Below are positions 1 to 6,115 of a stretch of DNA of 12,363 bases, in pieces. Each line of letters begins with the position of its first letter. Position 1 is the stretch's first letter. Both the position numbers and the translations under genes were made by a program. Source of the stretch: JBLKSS01 sp047607725 (GTDB lineage Bacteria; Pseudomonadota; Gammaproteobacteria; Enterobacterales; Enterobacteriaceae); the NCBI RefSeq assembly GCF_047607725.1, contig NZ_JBLKSS010000051.1:1-12363 (forward strand), written 5' to 3'. The notes under the pieces are model-generated. The model had not been told where the DNA came from, did not search any database, and saw nothing but the letters and a program-made list of their open reading frames with translations.

Positions 1-100
1 TCCAGCGGGAAATTGGGACGACGTCTTGAGGGTTTTGGTGGGGTTTGTTTCATGAATTGCGCCCATTAAAAAAATAATGGACATCATCTTCAATAACTTG
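1..100 (+). repeat. Diverged end of the GTAAGCG-type inverted-repeat element
   Basis: Bases 2-56 align, with small gaps, to the first ~55 bases of the elements at 5298 and 12229. They share the blocks ACGTCTTGA, TTGGTGGG and TTTGTT followed by ATGA. Right after this, bases 60-83 form an AT-rich palindrome (CCATTA...TAATGG, then ACATCATC). It resembles the palindrome in the centre of the 338-bp copy at 5465-5500. The stretch therefore looks like an old, internally shortened relative of that element, lying where emrD has been cut. The outer boundary is off the window and the inner boundary is uncertain. No reading frame of interest is present. Confidence 0.5.
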
Positions 101-128
101 ATGGGGAATTAACAGACGGCGCTGGGCG

Positions 129-377
129 TACGCTTACTTTCCGTTGGCCACCAACGGCGCGATGGAGCCTTATCCCTATCAGGCCGGCACCGCGGGCGCA
201 CTGGTCGGCGGCCTGCAAAATATCGGCTCAGGCGTCGTTGCCGGCTTCTCCTCGCTGCTGCCGCAGCAAGGCCAGTTCAGCCTGGGGATGATAACCTTCG
301 CCATGGGTATGCTGATTCTGCTGTGCTGGTTGCCGCTGTCGCAAACCATGCCCCGCCAGGGTTCGGAAATAGTCTAG
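129..377 (+). pseudogene. emrD: emrD C-terminal fragment (MFS drug efflux transporter)
   Basis: This is the last ~80 residues of an EmrD-type major facilitator exporter, a 12-helix inner-membrane proton antiporter of about 394 residues in E. coli. The segment FPLATNGAMEPYPYQAGTAG, followed by GALVGGLQNIGSGV, is nearly identical to the known E. coli EmrD C-terminus. It covers the last two membrane helices. The frame is open back to a stop at 99-101, but similarity begins only near 129-138, where element-like DNA starts. The N-terminal ~80 percent is missing from this locus and there is no ribosome site, so this is a remnant. It ends 29 bp before the end of convergent glpX. The amber stop at 375-377 looks like the natural end. 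Confidence 0.85.
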
Positions 378-406
378 GAACGCGCAGCAGCGGGCTCGGC
401 GGTGGT

Positions 407-1364
407 TCATAGGATGAAGGGATGCAGCGCGGCATCCTTGCGATCGAGATAGTGAATCGAGGTAATGCGGCGAATGGTGCGGCTTTTGCCGCGGATAAGC
501 AGCGTTTCGGTGGTGGCGATATTGCCTTTGCGTGTGATGCCGTTCAGCAGGTCCCCTTTGGTAATGCCGGTGGCGGAAAAAATGACGTTATCGTTGTGGG
601 CCAGCTCATCCGCGTCGATCCGGCGGTTCTCTTCGCTGTCGCCTTTCACCTGATGCCGCGGCAGCAGACGGCCTTGCATATCCCCATCCAGGGCGCGGGA
701 TCACCGTGGTGGAAATCACCCCCTCCGGCGCGCCGCCGATGCCGTACATGACGTCAACTTCGCTATCAGGCATGCAGGTGAGGATGGACGCGGCAACGTC
801 GCCATCGGGGAAGGTAAAAACGCGCACTCCAAGCCGCTGCAACGATTGGGTGCAGGCATCATGACGCGGCTTGGCCAGCAGCGACACCCTCAATTCCGAC
901 AGGGTTTTTCCCAGACGGCTAGCCACCGCGCGTAAATTATCCTCCAGCGGGGCGGCGAGATCGATGGCGCCCCGCGCCGCCGACCCGACCACCAATTTTT
1001 CCATGTACATATATCCGGCGCGTGTAAAAATGCGCCTTTTTCAGCGACGGCCAGCACCGTCAGGGCGTTGGCCTGTCCCAGGGCGGTCATGCGGGTGCCT
1101 TCGATGGGATCGACGGCGATATCCACCACCGCGCCGACGCCGGTACCAACCGCTTCACCGATATAGAGCATCGGAGCTTCATCGATCTCCCCTTCGCCTA
1201 TCACAATGCGGCCATTGATCGGCACCTGATTCAGCACAATGCGCATAGCCTGAACCGCGGCGTTGTCAGCGGCGTTTTTTATCGCAGCGGCCCAGCCAGC
1301 TGTAGCCGGCCAAGGCGGCGGCTTCGGTGACGCGGGAGAATTCAATGGCTAATTCACGTTTCAT
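407..1364 (-). pseudogene. glpX: glpX, class II fructose-1,6-bisphosphatase, multiply frameshifted
   Basis: GlpX hydrolyses fructose-1,6-bisphosphate to fructose-6-phosphate in gluconeogenesis. The gene starts at 1364 (MKRELAIEFSRVTEAAALAGY) behind an AGGAAA site and ends at 407, as the third cistron of glpF-glpK-glpX. Family blocks are recognisable, including IVIGEGEIDEAPMLYIGE, DIAVDPIEGTRMTA, LAKPRHDA, PDGDVAASILTCMPDSEVDV, NVIFSATGITKGDLL and GNIATTETLLIRGKSRTIRR. They lie in different frames. Comparison with E. coli GlpX shows an extra A in the A6 run at 1275-1280, an extra AT around 1010-1014, and an extra C near 690-700. There is also an in-frame loss of about 19 residues (57 bp) between the ELA and NDNVIF motifs near 600. 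The first lesion stops translation after about 32 codons. This is a clear but recent pseudogene, since most protein text is still readable. Confidence 0.95.
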
Positions 1365-1377
1365 GACGATGGGTTTC

Positions 1378-1406
1378 CTGACGGCAAAGATGAATATTGC
1401 CGTCAG
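1378..1406 (-). other. glpK-glpX intercistronic hairpin
   Basis: This is a perfect 10-bp inverted repeat, CTGACGGCAA (1378-1387) against TTGCCGTCAG (1397-1406), with a 9-base loop. It lies between the glpK stop at 1461 and the glpX start at 1364. In transcript sense the 3' arm runs into the glpX ribosome site (AGGAAA). It has no T-tract, so it is more likely an mRNA processing or stability structure, or a translation modulator, than a terminator. No function is demonstrated. Confidence 0.5.
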
Positions 1407-1460
1407 TTTACCACACTCCGCCGCCCACTCAGGGGATTCAGGCCGGGGTTGGCGGGGCCG

Positions 1461-2975
1461 TTACTTTTCGTCCTGCTCTTCCCAGGCGCGTGCGCGTGCC
1501 ACCGCTTTCTTCCAGCCTTCGTAGCGATAATTGCGCTCCACGGTTTCAATACCGGGACGGAATTCACGTTCGATAACCGCTTTGCTGCGCACCTCCTCCA
1601 GATCGCTCCAGAAGCCGACCGCCAGACCCGCCAGGTAAGCGGCGCCGAGCGCGGTGACTTCCCGCACTTCCGGGCGTTCGACGCGGGTACCGAGAATATC
1701 GGACTGGAACTGCATCAGGAAATTGTTGGCGACCGCGCCGCCGTCAACCCGCAGCGCTTTCAGCCGCTCGCCGGAATCCGCCTGCATCGATTCGATCAGA
1801 TCGCGCGTTTGGAAGGCAATCGACTCAAGCGTCGCGCGGATGATGTGGTTGGCGTTCACGCCGCGCGTGATGCCGAAGATGGCGCCGCGGGCGTAAGGAT
1901 CCCAATAGGGAGCGCCGAGACCGGTAAAGGCCGGCACCACATACACGCCGTTGGTGTCTTTCACCTTGCCGGCGAAATATTCCGAATCGGTGGCGTCGTT
2001 AATCAGTTTCATCTCATCGCGCAGCCATTGAATGGCGGCGCCGGCGACAAACACCGCGCCTTCCAGCGCGTAATTCACTTCGCCGCGCGGTCCGCAGGCG
2101 ATGGTGGTCAGCAGACCGTGGCGCGACTGTACCGCTTCGGTGCCGGTGTTCATCAGCAGGAAGCAGCCGGTGCCGTAGGTATTCTTCGCCATGCCGGGCG
2201 TTACGCACAGCTGGCCGTACAACGCCGCCTGCTGATCGCCGGCGATACCGGTGATGGGAATGCTGGTGCCGCCTTTCCCGCCGATATTGGTCTGGCCATA
2301 GATTTCCGAGGAGGGCCGTACCTTGGGCAGCATGGAACGCGGAATATCCATGATATCCAGTAGGCGGTCATCCCACTCCAGTTCATGGATATTGAACAGC
2401 ATGGTGCGCGAAGCGTTGGTGTAGTCGGTGACGTGGACCCGTCCCTGGGTCATTTTCCAAATGAGCCAGCTATCAACGGTGCCGCACAGCAATTCGCCGC
2501 GCTTAGTGCGCTCGCGGGCGCCCTCCACATGGTCGAGGATCCATTTGACCTTGGTGCCGGCAAAATAGGGGTCAATGACCAGACCCGTAGTGTGGCGCAC
2601 ATATTCTTCGAGGCCGTCGCGTTTCAGTTTTTCGCAGATGTCCGCAGTGCGTCGGCACTGCCACACGATGGCGTTATAGATGGGTTTACCGCTCTCTTTA
2701 TCCCATACCACCGCGGTTTCCCGCTGGTTGGTGATGCCGATGCCGGCGATTTGATCGGAGCGGATATCGGCTTTGGCCAGTACCTCCACCAGGGTCAAAC
2801 TCTGGCTGGCCCAGATTTCCATCGGGTCATGTTCCACCCAGCCGGGCTTAGGATAAATTTGCGTAAACTCCCGTTGGGATACGCTGACAATGTTGGCGTC
2901 GTGATCGAGCACGGTCGCGCGCGAGCTAGTGGTTCCCTGGTCAAGCGCGACGATATATTTTTTTTCTGCTGACAT
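1461..2975 (-). CDS. glpK: Glycerol kinase
   Basis: GlpK phosphorylates glycerol to sn-glycerol-3-phosphate with ATP, trapping glycerol that enters through GlpF. The 504-residue frame is intact (E. coli: 502). It carries the FGGY-kinase fold: nucleotide-binding ALDQGTTSSRA (10-20), glycerol-binding NQRET (83-87), WQCRRT and DPYF (135-138), the catalytic Asp in GIAGDQQ, and a conserved C-terminal RVDGGAVANNFLMQFQSDIL region. The IIAGlc-contact region PGIETVERNYRYEGWKKAV is kept, so inducer exclusion by the sugar PTS may still work. Residue 238 (236 in E. coli mature numbering) is Ser, in GGKGGTSIP, where E. coli has the Arg that binds the inhibitor fructose-1,6-bisphosphate. The start at 2975 follows glpF after 38 bp, in one operon. 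Its ribosome site is weak. Confidence 0.97.
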   Translation of the reverse strand: MSAEKKYIVALDQGTTSSRATVLDHDANIVSVSQREFTQIYPKPGWVEHDPMEIWASQSLTLVEVLAKADIRSDQIAGIGITNQRETAVVWDKESGKPIYNAIVWQCRRTADICEKLKRDGLEEYVRHTTGLVIDPYFAGTKVKWILDHVEGARERTKRGELLCGTVDSWLIWKMTQGRVHVTDYTNASRTMLFNIHELEWDDRLLDIMDIPRSMLPKVRPSSEIYGQTNIGGKGGTSIPITGIAGDQQAALYGQLCVTPGMAKNTYGTGCFLLMNTGTEAVQSRHGLLTTIACGPRGEVNYALEGAVFVAGAAIQWLRDEMKLINDATDSEYFAGKVKDTNGVYVVPAFTGLGAPYWDPYARGAIFGITRGVNANHIIRATLESIAFQTRDLIESMQADSGERLKALRVDGGAVANNFLMQFQSDILGTRVERPEVREVTALGAAYLAGLAVGFWSDLEEVRSKAVIEREFRPGIETVERNYRYEGWKKAVARARAWEEQDEK

Positions 2976-3013
2976 AAGAGTTTCTCGCTATTTTAGACGT
3001 TCAACAAAGGAAA

Positions 3014-3877
3014 TCAGGTTTTGGGTTCGGAGCGCGCAGCGCGGCTTTGGGCAACGGCGACATCATCGGCCTCTTCGCCGCTCAGTTGGCCGGGCAGATG
3101 CGGCCCAATCAACGCGCGGTAGCCGAAAGCGCCCAGACAGGCGCCAACCACCGGGGCGATCAACGGAACCAAAAAGTAAGGGATTTCCTGGCCGCCGGTA
3201 TAGGCGACTTTGCCCCAGCCGGCCAGGAAGGCGAAGGTTTTGGGGCCGAAATCACGGGCGGGATTTAGGGCGAAGCCGGTCAGCGGCCCCATCGAGGCGC
3301 CAATCACCGCGATCAGAATACCGATCAGTAACGGCGCCAGGGGGCCGCGCGGGATGCCGTTGCCGTCGTCGATCAGCGCCAGGATCAGGCACAGCAGGAT
3401 GGCGGTAATCACCATTTCCACCAAAAACGCCTGGGCCACCGAGATATGCGGATTAGGATAGGTTGAAAAAATACCGGCGAGATCCAGACTTTCGACGCTG
3501 CCGCGAACCATATGGTGTGCCTGCTCATAATCAAAAAACAGATTATAGTAAAGGCCGTAAACCAGCGCCGCGGCGCAGAAGGCCCCCAGCATCTGAGCCA
3601 CGATATACGGCAGCACTTTGCGCCGCTCGAAGCTGGCGAACAGCCAGAGCGCAATGGTGACCGCCGGGCTGAGGTGCGCACCGGAAACAGCCGCGGTGAG
3701 GTAGACCGCCATTGCCACGCCCATGCCCCAGATAATGCTGATTTCCCACTGGCCGAAAGATGCCCCGGCCAATTTCATGGCGGCGACACAGCCGGCACCG
3801 AAGAAAATCAGTAATCCTGTCCCGAGGAATTCGGCGATGCATTGCCCTTTTATTGTCGGTGATGTTAATTGGCTCAT
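3014..3877 (-). CDS. glpF: Glycerol facilitator (aquaglyceroporin)
   Basis: GlpF is the inner-membrane channel for glycerol and the first gene of the operon. It has 287 residues (E. coli: 281), the MIP-family six-helix plan and near-identity to E. coli GlpF through most of its length. The start at 3877 (MSQLTSPTIKGQCIAEFLG) is chosen over the longer frame to 3934 because AGGAACC sits correctly upstream and the E. coli start matches. Filter residues are kept: Trp50 (E. coli W48), the Phe before the second motif, and the Arg of NPARDFGP. The first half-helix motif, NPA in almost all family members, is SPA here (Ser70; codon AGC, one transition from AAC). The second NPA is intact. The C-terminal tail after HLPGQLSGEEAD differs from E. 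coli, which is common in this tail. Confidence 0.96.
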   Translation of the reverse strand: MSQLTSPTIKGQCIAEFLGTGLLIFFGAGCVAAMKLAGASFGQWEISIIWGMGVAMAVYLTAAVSGAHLSPAVTIALWLFASFERRKVLPYIVAQMLGAFCAAALVYGLYYNLFFDYEQAHHMVRGSVESLDLAGIFSTYPNPHISVAQAFLVEMVITAILLCLILALIDDGNGIPRGPLAPLLIGILIAVIGASMGPLTGFALNPARDFGPKTFAFLAGWGKVAYTGGQEIPYFLVPLIAPVVGACLGAFGYRALIGPHLPGQLSGEEADDVAVAQSRAARSEPKT

Positions 3878-3975
3878 AAACGGTTCCTGTGGCTGGAAAG
3901 GTGTCGAACCAGGTTGATGCAACACCCTTGTCACTGATAAAATATAGGGTAATAACTTATGTAGTTATAATGTGA

Positions 3976-4015
3976 ATTTATCGTTAACGAGCAAAAACGA
4001 GAAATATCGAACTCT
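3976..4015 (-). promoter_or_regulatory. Tandem GlpR operator-like sites upstream of glpF
   Basis: Two abutting 20-bp windows match the GlpR operator pattern (palindrome with ATGTTCG at one end and CGAACAT at the other). The first (3976-3995) contains the perfect core TCGTTAACGA at 3981-3990. The second (3996-4015) has a good right half, ATCGAAC, and a weak left half. End-to-end 20-bp operators are also the arrangement in E. coli glpFKX, where GlpR represses until glycerol-3-phosphate binds. They lie 99-138 bp upstream of the glpF start. I could not fix the -35/-10 boxes with confidence. A TATAAC at about 3962-3967 on the minus strand is a possible -10. Confidence 0.55.
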
Positions 4016-4037
4016 AAATGTGTGGGCCGTGTCATAA
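4016..4037. promoter_or_regulatory. Possible CRP-cAMP site upstream of the glpF operators
   Basis: The stretch has TGTGT at 4019-4023, a 6-base spacer, then TGTCA at 4030-4034. That is 7 of 10 matches to the TGTGA-N6-TCACA pattern, flanked by A/T. It abuts the GlpR-like sites, and E. coli glpFKX is CRP-activated from sites close to GlpR operators. The match is modest. Confidence 0.3.
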
Positions 4038-4247
4038 AAATGCGGGTATTCGCTTAAAAATTTGTTCCTAAACACCTATTTGTTACGCTGCTAAGTACCT
4101 TAATTTTTTTGCCACGTTTCCCTCTCAAAGGAAAACGCACGCGCCGCCGCCGGCCGGAAGAAAGAAGCCGGCATGACGGGTTCTCCCGCCGCGGGGCGAA
4201 CCGCCGGCATGGACGGGGGTCTAATGTCCTAATTGAGACAATGTGTA
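4038..4247. other. Non-coding part of the glpF-zapB divergent spacer
   Basis: The 518-bp spacer between glpF and zapB has no convincing gene. An antisense frame at 4054-4254 is Arg-rich, has no ribosome site and no recognisable family. A GC-rich block at 4138-4218 contrasts with the AT-rich DNA on either side. It has a direct repeat of GCCGGCATGACGGG (4167-4180), seen again with one extra G at 4203-4217. Between the copies is a hairpin, GGTTC (4179-4183) pairing with GAACC (4198-4202), extended by three more GC pairs. It may be a small intergenic repeat or an RNA structure. I do not recognise it. Confidence 0.35.
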
Positions 4248-4276
4248 TGGACACGGGCAGGTAGGCTACTTAAAAT
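4248..4276 (+). promoter_or_regulatory. Sigma-70 promoter for zapB
   Basis: A -35 box TGGACA (4248-4253) and a -10 box TAAAAT (4271-4276) are 17 bp apart. Each matches consensus at 5 of 6 positions. Transcription would start near 4283, giving a leader of about 113 nt. The leader ends in a small stem, AAGAC/GTCTT (4366-4370/4378-4382), right before the AGGGGGA ribosome site. Confidence 0.6.
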
Positions 4277-4395
4277 CCGGTATCAGTCACAGCAAAGGGT
4301 AGCTGCAACACGCCTAGGCGGTCGGCTTTTTCGAGTTACACAAAGGTGTGTAGCGACCACTGACCAAGACGCCTTGTGTCTTTAGGGGGAAACAA

Positions 4396-4635
4396 ATGGC
4401 ATTTGAAGTATTTGAGAAACTGGAAGCGAAAGTCCAGCAGGCGATTGATACCATCACGCTTCTGCAGATGGAAATCGAGGAGCTAAAAGAAAAGAACACT
4501 AGCCTGAGCCAGGAAGTTCAGCAGGCGCAGAGCAACCGTGAATCGCTGGTGAACGAAAACGAGCAGCTTAAGCAGGAGCAGCATATGTGGCAAGAGCGCT
4601 TGCGCGGTCTGTTGAGCAAAATGGATGAGGTTTGA
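4396..4635 (+). CDS. zapB: Cell-division protein ZapB
   Basis: ZapB is a small cytoplasmic coiled-coil protein that links ZapA at the Z-ring to MatP at the chromosome terminus and helps ring assembly. The frame gives 79 residues (E. coli: 81). FEVFEKLEAKVQQAIDTITL and the following LQMEIEELKEKN are almost identical to E. coli. Nearly the whole protein is a heptad-patterned coiled coil rich in Glu, Gln and Leu, ending in WQERLRGLLSKMDEV. The ATG at 4396 follows an excellent AGGGGGA site (4384-4390), with its own promoter upstream. It is intact in a region full of pseudogenes, which fits retention under selection. It is divergent from glpF and convergent with rraA, as in E. coli. Confidence 0.97.
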   Translation: MAFEVFEKLEAKVQQAIDTITLLQMEIEELKEKNTSLSQEVQQAQSNRESLVNENEQLKQEQHMWQERLRGLLSKMDEV

Positions 4636-4720
4636 ATTCCCCTAGGGATTGCCTGCGGGCGGTGCGCGCATCGCCTTGTGCGTCCGGGCAGCGGCGCTAT
4701 GCATCCTGACCTGACGTACT

Positions 4721-4785
4721 CCGGCGGTGATCTCCGCTGAGCCGCTTGCCGGCATCGGGCGTTGCCCCAGAGATCACCCCGCCGG
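4721..4785. terminator. Long intergenic stem-loop between zapB and rraA
   Basis: CCGGCGG-TGATCTC (4721-4734) pairs with GAGATCA-CC-CCGCCGG (4770-4785): 14 base pairs with a 2-base bulge, enclosing a GC-rich 35-base loop. It lies in the 203-bp spacer between two convergent genes, so it could protect or end both transcripts. There is no U-tract, so classical intrinsic termination is not supported. A second near-palindrome (GGCGGTGCGCGCATCGCC) lies just upstream, near 4659-4676. Confidence 0.4.
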
Positions 4786-4838
4786 GCCGACATGGGACGC
4801 CGGCTCGGCTACTGACGGCGCTCGTGGAGCCGTTAGCA

Positions 4839-5297
4839 TTATTCCAAATCTAGCGCGTCTTCGGACAGGATGACCCCGGTATTATCGGCATAGAGATGAT
4901 CGCCGGAAAAGAAGGTGACGCCGCCGAAATTCACCCGGATATCGCTTTCGCCAATGCCTTCGCCGGCGGGGGTGGCGGCCATAGCCTGAATGCCCAGATC
5001 CAGCTCTTCCAGGTCGTCCACCTGGCGCACCGCGCCGTAAACCACGATCCCTTCCCATTCGTTCTGCACGGCCAGATTGCCCAGTTCGGCATCGATGAGC
5101 GCCCGTCGTACCGATCCGCCGCCGTCCTCCAGCAGGACGCGGCCGCGGCCGTTTTCTTCCAGCAGCTCGTAGAGCAAACCGTTATCCTCAAAACACTTCA
5201 CGGTCGTTATCTGACCGCCGAAAGAGGTTCTGCCGCCAAAATTAGTGAAAAGAGGCTCAACAACGTTCACGTTTTCCTGATAGATGTCACATAATTC
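4839..5297 (-). pseudogene. rraA: rraA, RNase E activity regulator, 5' end removed
   Basis: RraA is a small trimeric protein that binds RNase E and dampens mRNA decay. The frame matches E. coli RraA from ELCDIYQENVNVVEPLF to the end (SEDALDLE), including FGGQITTVKCFEDNGL, DGGGSVRRALIDAELG and GAVRQVDDLEELDLGIQAMA. It has a 3-residue gap in the PVGAAGEG region. The first six residues, the start codon and the ribosome site are replaced by the inverted-repeat element, whose boundary lies at 5297/5298. Reading back into the element in frame meets a stop with no ATG. The only internal start is a GTG at 5270 (Val16 of E. coli), without a good ribosome site. A truncated product cannot be excluded, but loss of function is likely. 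The usual neighbour menA is absent. Confidence 0.9.
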
Positions 5298-5635
5298 GTA
5301 AGCGCCCCGTGGAGGACGTCTTGAATTATTGGTGGGTTTGTTGTATGAGACAGTAAACCTACGTTACACGCTTATGCTCATTGCATTTTTACATTGTATT
5401 GATTTTAATAACTTTTATTTCCATCCCGGTTTGAGTGATATGAAATTAGTGGTTCTGAAGTTTGTGATAGTGTCCATTAAAATTTAAGTGGACACTATCA
5501 TCGCCGGATTATCCATGATCTGACAGCCGTCTCTTATAGGATGCGGGTTCACTAGGCATCGTAGTGGAACATATTCTTACCGGGCCGTACAACAAACCCA
5601 CCAATAATTCAAGACGTCCTCCACGGGGCGCTTAC
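5298..5635. mobile_element. 338-bp element with 48-bp perfect terminal inverted repeats (MITE-like)
   Basis: The two ends are exact inverted copies for 48 bp (5298-5345 and 5588-5635), each beginning GTAAGCGCCCCGTGGAGG at the outer edge. The inside has no convincing gene. One half (5346-5464) is AT-rich. A strong palindrome, TGATAGTGTCCA...TGGACACTATCA, spans 5465-5500. The half at 5501-5635 recurs at 12229-12363. The form suggests a non-autonomous element, an internal-deletion derivative, or two element ends brought together. I cannot assign an IS family from the ends. The flanks are rraA codon 7 on the left and istA on the right, and no target duplication is visible. Confidence 0.8.
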
Positions 5636-6013
5636 GAACAGTGCACAGAACTGTGAGTAGCCGAGGGCATCACCGCCCACGGCGGCCTGATATTCCATCC
5701 AGAGCAGCTGTTTGGTCACGCCCTTGCGGCTTAACTCGGTATCGATATCAATCCAGCTGGGTAAGGTCTTGATAGCCTTCTCGAATTTGCCGGGATAGAG
5801 CAGGCGGTCGAGGTCGACGGGGGACAGTTCCGCCGGCAATGGCCAGACCAGGTTAGCCACCGTGAATCGGCCGAGGATATCGTGCACTGTGGTACAGCCG
5901 ATGCCGAGCGCTGCTGCGATGGTACGATTCGAGCGACGCTGCTCAAATTTCATGCGTAATACATTGATATATATGTACATTTCTGTTCTCGCGTTCTTCT
6001 TTTTACGTGCCAT
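5636..6013 (-). pseudogene. istA: istA fragment, IS21-family transposase N-terminus
   Basis: The first 126 residues of an IstA-type transposase (MARKKKNARTEMYIYINVL...) are present. They include a helix-turn-helix region (RSNRTIAAALGIGCTTVHDILGRF, about 28-51) and the conserved stretch ending in GYSQFCALF. Full IS21-family IstA proteins are around 400-500 residues with a DDE integrase core. That core, and the ATPase partner istB, are absent because the inverted-repeat element cuts in at 5635. The frame reads a few codons into the element (VSAPWRTS, stop at 5609). The start at 6013 follows GGGGGTATGGC. The outer IS21 end is probably a little upstream; TGTTCC, starting at 6057 on the minus strand, is a candidate tip. 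The fragment is non-functional. Confidence 0.85.
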
Positions 6014-6115
6014 GCCATACCCCCGGAAGCTAAAAGTCTCCAGAGTATGGAGGAACAGAAGATGAGCGATCTGACAGAATCGGAATCAGTGATCGGACGT
6101 GACCGGAACCAGCAG

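Noticed and set aside
422..751. Plus-strand frame opposite glpX
   Set aside because: Shadow of glpX coding sequence, which is recognisable on the other strand in several frames.
1449..2363. 304-residue open frame on the plus strand, opposite glpK
   Set aside because: It is a GC-rich antisense shadow of an intact, strongly conserved glpK. The predicted protein is His/Arg/Gly-rich with no domain, and it has no ribosome site.
2385..2972. 195-residue plus-strand frame opposite the 5' half of glpK
   Set aside because: Same antisense codon effect. It mirrors glpK in register and resembles no family.
4054..4254. 66-residue minus-strand frame in the glpF-zapB spacer
   Set aside because: Arg-rich composition from a GC-rich repeat block, no ribosome site, and it overlaps the CRP-like site and operator area.
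5290..5645. Target-site duplication of the 338-bp element
   Set aside because: The TTC/GAA next to the ends is inverted, not direct, and longer flanks do not match. It is absent from the trxC copy.
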